DNA of 64,000 nt from Sphaerospermopsis torques-reginae ITEP-024 (GTDB taxonomy: Bacteria; Cyanobacteriota; Cyanobacteriia; Cyanobacteriales; Nostocaceae): contig NZ_CP080598.1 of the NCBI RefSeq assembly GCF_019598945.1, positions 1,426,001 through 1,490,000 on the forward strand, written 5' to 3'. A program made the translations under genes and the position numbers. The notes below the pieces were generated by a model. It worked only from the letters and a program-made list of their open reading frames with translations. It was not told where the DNA came from and made no database searches. Numbering within the stretch: the first letter of the stretch is position 1; each line of letters opens with the position of its first letter. Shown piece by piece: positions 24,179 through 33,278 of the stretch.

Positions 24179-25599
24179 ATATTCAACGTAAGTACAGTTT
24201 ACCTAATTGCACACTGCTCTTAGAAGGGTTAAGTGATGTCGCCCCCACAACCCAATTTCAAGAACTGCGTCCAGAATTATCTATATTGGTGAATGCAGAA
24301 TGCTATTTATCTGGTCATAGTCAACCTATAGCCGGAGGCCGGGAATTTTTTGAAAGCTTAGTCAGGGCAGTAAGCGCCTATGCCCAAGAATTTTTAAGTA
24401 ATGTACCCAATCCCCAAGCACACAACGGTGACTCAGAGTTAGTCGAGTTACAAAAAATTGATAGCAACAGACACAAGTTAATTGTACATTCAGAAATTAC
24501 TGGTGATAGTTTGCAATCTCAATCAAACGAACTGCCTCAGCCATCTATTCAAATTGATTTGAATACAGTGCAATTATTTGATTTAGTCGAGGCTGTAGAC
24601 CAGTTTTTTGCTGATACCCAAACCTTACCAGAGTTAACACTAGAACTACAACCAGTCACAAGACGCTATGGGGGTACTAGTCAAGCTGTATTAAAACAAG
24701 CAGTACCAGCAACTGTAGGAGTATCGAGTTTAGCAGTAGCAGCGATAGCCTTTAGCTTAATTCCTCCCCCCCAGGTACGTCCACCCGAACCGAAACAAGA
24801 AGAACAAACCAGCACTGCAACACCCACTGCCACACCTACAGGTGAAGCATCACCCACAGACTCACCCACACAAACAGCATCACCTACGGACTCACCTACA
24901 CCGATTATTAAAGATTTAGAAGCACTTCTAAATACAGTTCCAGAAATTACTGACCCCTCCCAGCTACGAGCATTGAATCGCCAAGTGTATAACCAAATTC
25001 ATCCTGTCTGGGAGAATCGTTCGGAAATTACAGAAGATTTAGTCTATCGTTTAGGTGTGGCTGGTGATGGCAGTATTATTGGTTATAAAGCTGTTAACAA
25101 AAATGCCAATGATGCAATAGAAAAAACTCCACTGCCAAAATTACTCTACAATCCTGCTAACGGCAATGTCACCAACGAACCCATTGCTCAATTTCGAGTA
25201 GTTTTTACTAGACAAGGTGTCTTAGAAGTTAGTCCTTGGTTGGGATATACCAGAACACCAGATGTCATCGGTGAAAAAATCACTGATTCTAGTACAGTCA
25301 AAGACTTAAATCAAAAGCTTTATAATACAATTCGCCAAAATTGGAGCGTCACACCTACCTTTAACAGAGAATTGAGATATCGGGTAGCGGTCAACAAAAT
25401 AGGTGTCATCGCTGACTATGAACCACTTAATCAAGTCGCCTTTGACTATTTTCGGGAAACACCCTTACCACAAATGTTTCAATCTGTCTACGGGTCAAAT
25501 CAAGCTGCTCCCAACAATAAAGAACCTCTTGCCCACTTCCAAGTAGTCTTCAAATCTAACGGTACTCTGGAAGTCACTCCTTGGGATGGATATAGGTAA
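24175..25599 (+). CDS. DUF4335 protein with membrane segment and tandem C-terminal repeats
   Basis: A 474-residue cyanobacterial protein. The N-terminal DUF4335 part (about 1-180; NIQRKYSLPNCTLLLEGLSD) is probably cytoplasmic. One hydrophobic stretch at about 182-197 (VGVSSLAVAAIAFSLI) could cross the membrane. A Pro/Thr/Ser-rich linker follows (about 200-245, TATPTATPTGEASPTDSP type), then two similar domains of about 100 residues, each with an LNRQ/LNQKLYN...I-W start and the ending LEVSPWLGY or LEVTPWDGY. The duplication is directly visible. The start overlaps the DUF3038 gene by four bases. It could be an envelope adaptor; no enzymatic motif is seen. Confidence 0.78.
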   Translation: MNIQRKYSLPNCTLLLEGLSDVAPTTQFQELRPELSILVNAECYLSGHSQPIAGGREFFESLVRAVSAYAQEFLSNVPNPQAHNGDSELVELQKIDSNRHKLIVHSEITGDSLQSQSNELPQPSIQIDLNTVQLFDLVEAVDQFFADTQTLPELTLELQPVTRRYGGTSQAVLKQAVPATVGVSSLAVAAIAFSLIPPPQVRPPEPKQEEQTSTATPTATPTGEASPTDSPTQTASPTDSPTPIIKDLEALLNTVPEITDPSQLRALNRQVYNQIHPVWENRSEITEDLVYRLGVAGDGSIIGYKAVNKNANDAIEKTPLPKLLYNPANGNVTNEPIAQFRVVFTRQGVLEVSPWLGYTRTPDVIGEKITDSSTVKDLNQKLYNTIRQNWSVTPTFNRELRYRVAVNKIGVIADYEPLNQVAFDYFRETPLPQMFQSVYGSNQAAPNNKEPLAHFQVVFKSNGTLEVTPWDGYR

Positions 25600-25726
25600 C
25601 TGGTGACTGGTGACTGGTGACTGGTGACTGGTGACTGGTGACTGGTGACTGGGAGGATGAATAACCTAATTGCCAATTACCAATTACCAATTACCCATTA
25701 CCAATTACCAATTACCCATTACCAAT
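25598..25726. repeat. TGGTGAC array then CCAATTA array
   Basis: Seven or more GGTGACT units followed by about seven CCAATTA/CCCATTA units between two convergent genes. The TAA stop of the DUF4335 gene abuts the first array. Confidence 0.92.
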
Positions 25727-27997
25727 TTATTTGGCGATTTTCCGCATATAATTCCCCCATAACTGAGCTGCTTGACCACTGCTACCAGATGTGGGGGAAT
25801 TATTATCATTTCCTAGCCAAATACCTGTTACAAGTTGCCGACTGGGAATAAAACCAATAAACCATAAGTCAACGTTTTTATCTGTTGTTCCAGTTTTACC
25901 CGCTTCTTCTCCCAGTCCAATAGATGCACCACGACCAGTACCACTGGAAACTACCCTCTGCATCATATCGGTCATTGTATTGGCGATACTTGTTTTTAGC
26001 ACTCGCTGATTACTCTCTCGATCTTGATCGTAGGAATAGATAACACGGCAGGTCTTTAAATCATTGCGATCTTCACAATCGCTACTGTCTAAAATCCTGC
26101 TAATAGCATGGGGGCGATTCCACACACCACGATTACTAATAGCACCAAAAGCACCGGTCATTTCTAAAACGTTGACTACACTTTGACCCAAGACTAAACC
26201 AGGAACAGCTTCCAGTGAGGATTTGACTCCTAAACGCTGCGCCATTTCTACAACTTTATTTAATCCTACTTCTCTGGCAATTCTTAAAGCAATAGGGTTT
26301 TCTGAAAGTGCCAAACTTGTGGCTACATCTAAACTACCACCACCAGAGCGGCAGGGTCTGTAGGTAAAGCCACCCCAAGGTACAGCGGAGCAAGAATAGG
26401 TTCTTGATGTTGGTATTCCTTGTTCTAAAGCCGCAGCGTAAGCAAAAATTTTGAAGGTAGAACCCGGTTGTCTTTGAGCTTGTACCGCCCGATTAAATTG
26501 ACTTTTTTTGTAATCAGTCCCTCCTACCATTGCTAAGATGCTGCCAGTTTTCGCGTCTAATGTAACAAGCGCACCTTGGGAAAATCGCAGGTTTGACCCG
26601 ACGTTACTCACAGAATTTCGCAGGGCTGTTTCTGCCTGGGCTTGCATTGCCGGATCTAACTGGGTTTCGATGATATAGTTACCCTCTCTTGCTGCGCCCT
26701 CTCCTAATATTGATTCCAGTTCTTGAAAGACGTAATTATAAAAGTAAGGGGCAATAGTCTGAGCTTGTCTTTCGCAAACTTTAGGACTAACTTGCACTGT
26801 AGAACGTCTGGCACGGTTGGCATCTTCGACGCTAATTTTGCCCATGTCCAGCATCCGCCTAATTACACGATTGCGGTAATCTGCTGCGTCCAGTTTTCTT
26901 GGACCATCTCCACAAAAATTAAAGGCGTTGGGTGCGGGTAAAATTGCTACTAGGGTCGCTGCTTCTGCTAATGTTAATTCTTTGGCTGATTTTTCAAAGT
27001 AATATTTAGCCGCATCTTCAAAGCCCGAAGTATCACCACCTAAAAATACTCTGTTGAGGTAAGTCAGTAAAATTTCATCTTTGCTGTAAAAGGTTTCTAA
27101 CTTCAGGGAGACAATAGCTTCACGCACTTTCCGCCCCAAGGAATCTTGTCTACCTACATAATCGCGGAATAAACTGCGGGCAAGTTGTTGAGTAACTGTA
27201 CTTGCTCCCTGTTGTACGTCACCGCTACGACTATTGATTAATACGGCTCGCAAAATCCCTAAAGGATCAACTCCAAAGTGCCAGTAATAACGACTATCTT
27301 CAGAAGCGACTACCGCAGCAGGTAGGTAAGGACCAAATTCTGATAACTGTTTTAAGTCTACGTGAGCGATGTTCCGTGGTTCTCGTAGGGGTGTAGAACC
27401 ATCACGGGCATAAATGACTACCGGGGCGCTGGTGGCTGTAGGTAGGGGTCTAACGGAAAATTTTGTCCATTCTAAGCCAATAGCTAGGGCAAATAAGGCG
27501 CTGACACTCCCAACACCATAAAATGCCCATGTTCCTGCTTTGATATACCAGGGAGGCGGATCGAAGTATTGCAAACGCACTGAAGCAGCAAGTTCTGGGG
27601 GACCCAAGGTGAAAACGTCACCATGACGCAGTTCTAGGGATGTAACTCTGCGCTTGCCAATATAAATGCCATTGGTGGAATTTTCATCTTTGATGGTGAA
27701 AACTGGTGTTCTTTGGCTGGAATCACGCGACAGGGACAGGTGAATCTGGCTGACTACTGGGTTGCGGACGACGATATCGCAGGATTTGGAACTGCGACCA
27801 AGTATATAGCGATCGCCCAATAGGGGATATATTTCCGCTTTGTCCGCTCCCGCATCCTGCACCCAGATTTCCGGTACTTTGGCATTTGGCTTGAGCGCCA
27901 GTTTGGAAAAATCTACCCTGGCTTGAATTGTATTTACTGCTTGCGTCAGTTGACCAAGTAAGGTTTGCGGCTTTTGCGGCGGTTGCGGGGAACTCAT
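25727..27997 (-). CDS. FHA-domain penicillin-binding protein 1A
   Basis: A 756-residue class A PBP, making and cross-linking peptidoglycan outside the plasma membrane. Residues about 50-130 form an FHA phosphothreonine-binding domain (GDRYILGRSSKSCDIV, then NSTNGIYIGKRRV), which must lie in the cytoplasm before the membrane helix at about 155-175. The GT51 transglycosylase domain has the catalytic Glu in ASEDSRYYWHFGVD and GASTVTQQLARSL. The transpeptidase has SxxK in PGSTFKIF, SxN in LSENPIAL and KTG in AGKTGTT. An FHA domain fused to a PBP suggests control by a serine/threonine kinase. The C-terminus borders on a repeat array but the IAK end is normal. Confidence 0.94.
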   Translation of the reverse strand: MSSPQPPQKPQTLLGQLTQAVNTIQARVDFSKLALKPNAKVPEIWVQDAGADKAEIYPLLGDRYILGRSSKSCDIVVRNPVVSQIHLSLSRDSSQRTPVFTIKDENSTNGIYIGKRRVTSLELRHGDVFTLGPPELAASVRLQYFDPPPWYIKAGTWAFYGVGSVSALFALAIGLEWTKFSVRPLPTATSAPVVIYARDGSTPLREPRNIAHVDLKQLSEFGPYLPAAVVASEDSRYYWHFGVDPLGILRAVLINSRSGDVQQGASTVTQQLARSLFRDYVGRQDSLGRKVREAIVSLKLETFYSKDEILLTYLNRVFLGGDTSGFEDAAKYYFEKSAKELTLAEAATLVAILPAPNAFNFCGDGPRKLDAADYRNRVIRRMLDMGKISVEDANRARRSTVQVSPKVCERQAQTIAPYFYNYVFQELESILGEGAAREGNYIIETQLDPAMQAQAETALRNSVSNVGSNLRFSQGALVTLDAKTGSILAMVGGTDYKKSQFNRAVQAQRQPGSTFKIFAYAAALEQGIPTSRTYSCSAVPWGGFTYRPCRSGGGSLDVATSLALSENPIALRIAREVGLNKVVEMAQRLGVKSSLEAVPGLVLGQSVVNVLEMTGAFGAISNRGVWNRPHAISRILDSSDCEDRNDLKTCRVIYSYDQDRESNQRVLKTSIANTMTDMMQRVVSSGTGRGASIGLGEEAGKTGTTDKNVDLWFIGFIPSRQLVTGIWLGNDNNSPTSGSSGQAAQLWGNYMRKIAK

Positions 27998-28438
27998 CGG
28001 CTATATCACATCACGGCTGTTGGTGAAGACAGAATCGCACGGATCGCAATTTTAATGCTAGTCTTACACCATTTTACTCAAAAGCCAGAAATAAATTGGC
28101 TGTACTGAATTTAAAGGTATTCAAGTAAACCTTTTGATGGATTGGCAAGTAAAATTAACTTGTAATCTTTGTCACTGCTTTCTACATCACAAATTTGTTG
28201 CTTGGAGATAAAATGCTGATTTTATCGAATAAAGCCAGCGGTACAAGTTCAAATACAATCTTTCTCTGTGTATTCCTTAAAACTTCTATTCAATTGACAA
28301 AATATTTAAATTTTACTTTTGTCAAAGGCTCTTAGCATTATTCAAGAAATTTTACATCTTCCTTGCGACTGATTTTGTCCCATCAAGAGTTTGATTTAAT
28401 TAGCGCAGTGTTCCGTTGACCTTGAGGTTAATTTCAGA
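27998..28438. other. Divergent promoter region
   Basis: About 440 bases between the PBP gene and a plus-strand exported-protein gene. No gene, RNA, array or clear operator is visible. Confidence 0.5.
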
Positions 28439-28933
28439 ATGAAGGGAAAATCTCTGACCCTGATTGGTACCGCCATGACTTTGGCGCTTACTGGTAACGC
28501 TGCTATGGCTCAATCAAGTGAATCTTTGTTGGTAGAATCAAGTGACTCCTCTATGGGTACAGCGGCGGAAATTAAGATGTCACCAGAAGGAATGGAAATT
28601 CTCTGCCAACGTTTCCCGCTTAACTCACGTTGTCCAGGTGGGATACCACTTGATAGGAATTTTCTGAGTCCTGTTTCATCACCAGAAACTAATCTACAAA
28701 CTAATCCAGAAACTAATCCAGAAACTAATCTACAAACTAATCCAGAAACTAATTCTATTGAGAGCAATACCGACTTAAATACTACCACAGTACCAGTTAC
28801 ACCAACTAGCCCAAATCCTGATAATTCCAACCAATTGACTCCTGTTCCAGAAAGCTCTCCTGTAACAGAGTTTTCTAGCCCAGAGCAAGTTCCTGTGAAT
28901 ATTCTACCACAAACTGCCCCTTCTGGTACTTAA
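28439..28933 (+). CDS. Exported protein with Asn/Thr/Glu-rich repeats
   Basis: A 164-residue protein with a signal peptide (KGKSLTLIGTAMTLALTGNA, predicted cleavage after AMAQ or thereabouts). A short conserved-looking segment, MSPEGMEILCQRFPLNSRCP, has two Cys that could form a disulfide. Then come ten-residue repeats of the type TNPETN/TNLQTN (about residues 83-105) and a Pro/Ser/Thr-rich tail, as in cell-wall-spanning or surface proteins. The family is unknown. The ATG at 28439 starts a good signal peptide. Confidence 0.65.
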   Translation: MKGKSLTLIGTAMTLALTGNAAMAQSSESLLVESSDSSMGTAAEIKMSPEGMEILCQRFPLNSRCPGGIPLDRNFLSPVSSPETNLQTNPETNPETNLQTNPETNSIESNTDLNTTTVPVTPTSPNPDNSNQLTPVPESSPVTEFSSPEQVPVNILPQTAPSGT

Positions 28934-29101
28934 ATCTGAATCTTTTAACTCAAATTTCTACTCCTTAAAGAACAACTTTCGCTACATTTATTTATTTGTT
29001 CGATCAGGGGATTTTGTACAAGTTTGCATCAACAAAAAATAGTCTCTATCACTAAACAGCGGATTTTTCAATGTCAAGAAAACGCTGGTATTGGCGATAG
29101 A

Positions 29102-29152
29102 GATATTTCAACAATTGACAATTGACAATGGACAATTATCAATTATCAATTG
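29102..29152. repeat. CAATTGACAATTATC-type repeat
   Basis: AATTGACAATTGACAATGGACAATTATCAATTATCAATTG, related to the ends of the hairpin-rich repeat at 3358 and 49762. It lies just after the lspA stop. Confidence 0.75.
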
Positions 29153-29629
29153 TTATCGTATTCTGTGATGAGAATTTGGTGTTTTTTGGAAAGATGCAAT
29201 TAACAAACAAACAATACCAATACTAATACAAGAATCAGCCAGATTAAAGACTGCAAAGTTGATGAGGCGAAAATCGAGAAAATCAACGACGTAGCCTAAA
29301 GCAAATCTATCAATACCATTACCCATAGCTCCACCTAAAATTAAACCATAACCTAACTGTTCCCAAAAACTTAATACTGGTCCCCAGGATGCGATCGCTA
29401 TCAACACTAAACTCACTCCCAAGGATAACCAGCGCAACCATTCTACTTTTCCACTTAAAATACTAAAAGCAGCCCCAGTGTTGGTGAGATATGTAAAGTG
29501 AAATATTCCTGGTAGCAGTGGTAATGTTTCTCCTAACTCAAAGGTTTTTACTACCCATAATTTTGTTAATTGGTCTACCACAAAAGCAACGAAAGCAGCA
29601 ATCCAAAAAAGTCGATTTTTTAAACGCAT
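29153..29629 (-). CDS. lspA: Lipoprotein signal peptidase
   Basis: Signal peptidase II, the aspartyl protease in the plasma membrane that cleaves lipoprotein signal peptides after diacylglyceryl transfer. The 158-residue protein has the four expected membrane helices, FVVDQLTKLWV near the start (first conserved Asp, about residue 16), the NTGAAFSIL motif (about 54-62), the catalytic GNGIDRFALGYVVDFLDF (about 104-121) and the second catalytic Asp in FNLADSCI. I use ATG at 29629; an upstream extension would be encoded by GGCAGAA repeats. bioY precedes it on the same strand. Confidence 0.95.
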   Translation of the reverse strand: MRLKNRLFWIAAFVAFVVDQLTKLWVVKTFELGETLPLLPGIFHFTYLTNTGAAFSILSGKVEWLRWLSLGVSLVLIAIASWGPVLSFWEQLGYGLILGGAMGNGIDRFALGYVVDFLDFRLINFAVFNLADSCISIGIVCLLIASFQKTPNSHHRIR

Positions 29630-29639
29630 GGTAAATTTT

Positions 29640-29735
29640 TCAGGAGTCAGGAGGCAGAAGGCAAAAGTCAGAAGGCAAAAGTCAGAAGGCAAAAGGCAGA
29701 AGGCAAAAGGCAGAAGGCAAAAGTCAGGAGGTAAA
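29640..29735. repeat. GGCAGAA/GGCAAAA/GTCAGAA heptanucleotide array
   Basis: About a dozen seven-base units of AGGCAAA and AGGCAGA between bioY and lspA. Confidence 0.9.
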
Positions 29736-29795
29736 TATTTCTTCTCCCCATCTCCCCATCTCCCTGTTCCCTTATTCTATGTAACTCTTAATTGA

Positions 29796-30383
29796 CTAAT
29801 AAAACATGATATGTCGTAGTACATAAGCTATGATGGTGACAGCGCAGACTACAGCTAGTTGACCTGGAAGTGAAAACCAAGAATATTTGAGGATAGCTTG
29901 CATTAAAGGTAGATATTCTGCACCTCTCCAGGGAAAAAGATAACTGATCATTAAATAGGCAATACCGCATAAGTGGACGGTTAACAAGCCGCAAAGGCAA
30001 CTAAAAGCCAGGGTTTCTAAACGAGGTCTGGCTTTAAAGGCAAAATAGCCGCAAATCCAAGCTCCTGGAATAAAACCGAGCAAATAGCCAAACTGAGATA
30101 GTTTAACATATCCTATACCGCCTCCTTCGGCAAATACAGGCAATAATGTTAATCCCATCACTAAATAAGCAATCTGGGAAAGCGCACCAGCATTTTTACC
30201 TCCTAAACAACCTACCAACAGCACTGCACCAACTTGATAGCTGACACCTAAAGAAAAAGTTTTAATTCCTTGCTGACTCCAACTCCAAGGTAAGGTAGTA
30301 CCATAGGCTTCTAGGAACGTGCCACCCATTGTTAGGAGTAAGCCAATCATGGACCATAGTAATTGATTGGAAGCAGCAAACAT
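29796..30383 (-). CDS. bioY: Biotin transporter BioY
   Basis: The substrate-binding (S) component of an ECF-type biotin importer in the plasma membrane. The 195-residue protein has about six hydrophobic helices and the BioY-typical stretches GVSYQVGAVLLVGCLGGKNAG (read as segments about 46-66), QIAYLVMGLTLLPVFAEGGGIGY and GYLLGFIPGAWICGYFA. No ATPase or EcfT gene is adjacent, as often for BioY, which can work alone or share a module. lspA lies downstream on the same strand beyond a repeat array. Confidence 0.92.
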   Translation of the reverse strand: MFAASNQLLWSMIGLLLTMGGTFLEAYGTTLPWSWSQQGIKTFSLGVSYQVGAVLLVGCLGGKNAGALSQIAYLVMGLTLLPVFAEGGGIGYVKLSQFGYLLGFIPGAWICGYFAFKARPRLETLAFSCLCGLLTVHLCGIAYLMISYLFPWRGAEYLPLMQAILKYSWFSLPGQLAVVCAVTIIAYVLRHIMFY

Positions 30384-30473
30384 TGATCAGGCAATAGGGA
30401 ATAGCCCAAAGGTAACACTAACAGCAACCAGTATATGTAAAAATTGCAAATGTAACCAATCAAGTAAGAATTC

Positions 30474-30527
30474 AGGAGTCAGTAGTCAGGAGTCAGTAGT
30501 CAGTAGTCAGGAATCAGGAGTCAGAAT
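30474..30527. repeat. CAGGAGTCAGTAGT repeat
   Basis: Alternating GTCAGGA and GTCAGTA units between the divergent bioY and pstS genes. Confidence 0.85.
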
Positions 30528-30675
30528 ATTTGTTTGCAGAAGTAACTTACAGGAGCAAGTTTTTCAATATTTTTCCTGAAATTATCTTTAATTACAGTAT
30601 AATTTGTATCACTATTAGTAACAACTATCAGATAAATTTTGGACATTGATCAGGAAAACAGAAAATTTGTGGTTT

Positions 30676-30705
30676 GTTAACCTTTTGTTTACCTGAGATT
30701 AAATA
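30676..30705 (+). promoter_or_regulatory. Pho box upstream of pstS
   Basis: Three 8-base repeats at an exact 11-base period: GTTAACCT (30676-30683), GTTTACCT (30687-30694) and ATTAAATA (30698-30705), each separated by three bases. This matches the spacing and YTTAACCT-like consensus known for cyanobacterial PhoB/SphR sites. It lies 60-90 bases before the pstS start, so phosphate starvation should induce the operon. Confidence 0.82.
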
Positions 30706-30764
30706 TTTAGAGGTATGTTAGAGGCGCTTCTCTGATTATGGCAACTTACAAAATTTAGACAACA

Positions 30765-31946
30765 ATGCTATTACGCAAAATTTCTGTTAAAAATAATCGC
30801 CTCAAAACCGCTATTTCCGTAGTAGCACTAGCATTGGGTGTAGCGGCTTGTGGGGCAGATTCTAGCCCAAACAACACTGCTAATACTGATAATTCAGGCA
30901 ATACTGAAAATACTGCTGCCACTACCTCTGGTAAAAATTTGGATTTAGGTGGAGATGTTACATTGACAGGTGCTGGTGCATCTTTTCCTGCTCCACTTTA
31001 CCAAACTTGGTTTACTGAATTGAACAAAAAATATCCGAGTTTAAAAGTTAACTATCAGTCAGTGGGTAGTGGTGCTGGAGTTGAACAGTTTACCAAAGGT
31101 ACTGTAGACTTTGGTGCTAGTGATGTGGCCATGAAGGATGAGGAAATCGCCAAAATACCAGCAGATAAAGGGGTAATGATGCTGCCTGTAACTGCTGGTA
31201 GCATTGTCCTGGCTTATAACCTGCCAGATGTTCCTGAACTGAAACTACCACGAACCGTATATACTGATATTCTACTAGGTAAAATCAAAACCTGGAATGA
31301 TCCAGCGATCGCCAAAGCTAATCCTGATGCTAAGTTACCAAACCAACCCATAACTGTCATCCATCGTGCTGATGGTAGTGGAACTACAGGTGTATTTACC
31401 AAACATCTCAGTGCTATTAGTCCAGAGTGGAAAGAAAAAGTTGGTGAAGGAAAAAGTGTAAAATGGCCAGTGGGCGTTGGTGGTAAGGGTAATGAAGGTG
31501 TCACTGCCCAGATCCAACAAACTCAAGGTGCTATTGGTTACGTAGAGTACGGCTACGCTAAACAAAGTAATTTAAAAACTGCGGCTCTGGAAAATAAAAG
31601 TGGTAAATTGATTACTGCTAACGAGGAATCAGCATCTAAAACTTTAGAAGCTGTAACCTTACCAGAAAATCTCCGCGCCTTTATTTCTGATCCAGAAGGT
31701 GCAGATTCTTACCCCATTGTCACTTATACTTGGATTCTGGCTTATAAAAAGTATCCTGATGCAGCTAAAGCGAAAGCAATGGAAGCGGCTATCGAGTATG
31801 CTTTGACTGATGGACAAAAGCTGGCTGGTGAACTAGGTTATGTGCCTTTACCAGCAAATGTGGTGACTAAGGTCGCTGCTGCTGCTGATGCCATAAGTCC
31901 TGATTATAAAATTGCTGTTGGTGACTCCACCAATGCGAGTAAGTAA
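30765..31946 (+). CDS. pstS: Phosphate ABC transporter substrate-binding protein
   Basis: PstS captures phosphate in the periplasm for the PstCAB importer. The 393-residue protein has a lipoprotein signal (TAISVVALALGVAACGAD, Cys at about residue 29), an Asn/Thr-rich spacer, then the mature domain with TGAGASFPAPLYQTWF (about 69-84), SVGSGAGVEQF (about 99-109), the phosphate-binding DFGASD and the RADGSGTTGVFTKHL motif (about 200-214). It is the first gene of pstSCAB and lies behind the Pho box. The gap to pstC (about 220 bases) is wide for an operon but holds no other gene. Confidence 0.96.
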   Translation: MLLRKISVKNNRLKTAISVVALALGVAACGADSSPNNTANTDNSGNTENTAATTSGKNLDLGGDVTLTGAGASFPAPLYQTWFTELNKKYPSLKVNYQSVGSGAGVEQFTKGTVDFGASDVAMKDEEIAKIPADKGVMMLPVTAGSIVLAYNLPDVPELKLPRTVYTDILLGKIKTWNDPAIAKANPDAKLPNQPITVIHRADGSGTTGVFTKHLSAISPEWKEKVGEGKSVKWPVGVGGKGNEGVTAQIQQTQGAIGYVEYGYAKQSNLKTAALENKSGKLITANEESASKTLEAVTLPENLRAFISDPEGADSYPIVTYTWILAYKKYPDAAKAKAMEAAIEYALTDGQKLAGELGYVPLPANVVTKVAAAADAISPDYKIAVGDSTNASK

Positions 31947-32164
31947 TTTCACTCTTCCGTCTATGCTCAAGATATTCAATCATTGAATTATCAAATCAGT
32001 TGGGATCCCTGATTCTTTAGTATTAAATGCCAAAAGGTAACGAAATGATAATTTCATTTATAGCCACCCCCAAGGTTATCACCGCAAGCATTTGACTTGT
32101 GACTTTTGACTTTTATTTGGTTCCCCTCACATTTTTTCCGATTTTCTTTCTAGAGTCAGTATTC

Positions 32165-33115
32165 ATGAATACAAATTTTCAGAATCTGTCATTAGCTGTT
32201 AAACAACGCTCGGAACTTGATAAATCTCTAGATAGGGGCTTTATTTGGTTGACAAGGATTTTTGCTCTGGCGATCGCTGGTATTCTCCTGTGGATAGCGT
32301 TGCAAGTCGCTTCTAGTGCTTGGCCTGCTATCCAAGAATTTGGATTGGGCTTTTTACTTCAAAGCAGTTGGAACCCAGTTAATGATAACTATGGAGTTTT
32401 ACCAGCAATTTATGGAACTCTGATGAGTTCTTTTATTGGCTTGTTGTTAGCAGTACCCATTGGCGTGGGTACGGCGATTTTATTAAGTGAGAATTTTCTC
32501 CCATCTCAGGTGCGGCTGGTTTTAGTATTTTTAGTAGAATTACTAGCTGCTATTCCTAGTGTTGTCTATGGAGTATGGGGAATTTTTGTTTTAATCCCGA
32601 TTTTAAATGATCTGGGTAAATGGTTACATAGTTCTTTAGGTTGGATACCCTTTTTTAGTTCTACGCCTACAGGTCCGGGGATGTTACCCGCAGGAGTGAT
32701 TTTAGCAATTATGACTTTGCCGATTATCACTGCTATCTCCCGTGATGCTTTAATTTCCCTTCCCCCTAGTTTACGTCAAGCAGCTTTAGGACTGGGTGCA
32801 ACTCGTTGGGAAACTATTTTTCAAGTCCTGATTCCTGCTGCATTTTCCGGTATTGTCAGTGCTGTGATGTTAGCACTTGGCCGAGCAATGGGTGAAACAA
32901 TGGCTGTCACCATGTTAATTGGTAATTCTAACAATATTAATATTTCTTTGTTAGCTCCTTCTAATACCATTTCTTCACTACTAGCAAATCAATTTTCTGA
33001 AGCCAGCGGTCTGCAAGTTTCGGCTTTGATGTACGCTGCTTTAGTGTTGTTTTTACTGACGTTGTTAGTTAATATTCTGGCAGAGTTTATTGTTCTTCGG
33101 GTTAAAAAATTTTAG
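32165..33115 (+). CDS. pstC: Phosphate ABC transporter permease PstC
   Basis: Integral membrane subunit of the phosphate importer. The 316-residue protein has six hydrophobic segments and PstC signatures: SWNPVNDNYGVLPAIYGTL (about residues 69-87), PIGVGTAILLSEN, and the cytoplasmic EAA-type loop with LPPSLRQAALGLGATRWETI (about 199-218). I use ATG at 32165; an ATG 22 codons earlier would add a hydrophobic extension not found in the family, to my knowledge. pstA follows. Confidence 0.94.
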   Translation: MNTNFQNLSLAVKQRSELDKSLDRGFIWLTRIFALAIAGILLWIALQVASSAWPAIQEFGLGFLLQSSWNPVNDNYGVLPAIYGTLMSSFIGLLLAVPIGVGTAILLSENFLPSQVRLVLVFLVELLAAIPSVVYGVWGIFVLIPILNDLGKWLHSSLGWIPFFSSTPTGPGMLPAGVILAIMTLPIITAISRDALISLPPSLRQAALGLGATRWETIFQVLIPAAFSGIVSAVMLALGRAMGETMAVTMLIGNSNNINISLLAPSNTISSLLANQFSEASGLQVSALMYAALVLFLLTLLVNILAEFIVLRVKKF

Positions 33116-33244
33116 TTGCAGCAGCAATCAGAACGATTATGAAAAAATGCAGATGAACATTTAAAATTATGCACGTTTTTTCATACTAATTCGGTTTCTG
33201 ATTGCTAGTTATATATACAAGCAAAAATGACTTTTTGTAGAGTC

Positions 33245-33277
33245 AATCCAAAATCTAAAATCCAAAATCTAAAATAG
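33245..33277. repeat. TCCAAAA/TCTAAAA repeat
   Basis: AATCCAAAATCTAAAATCC... units end right at the pstA start, leaving almost no other leader sequence. Confidence 0.85.
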
Positions 33278-33278
33278 A

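Noticed and set aside
24681-24869. Minus-strand frame opposite the DUF4335 linker
   Set aside because: Reverse reading of a Pro/Thr-coding repeat gives Gly/Val runs; artefact of composition.
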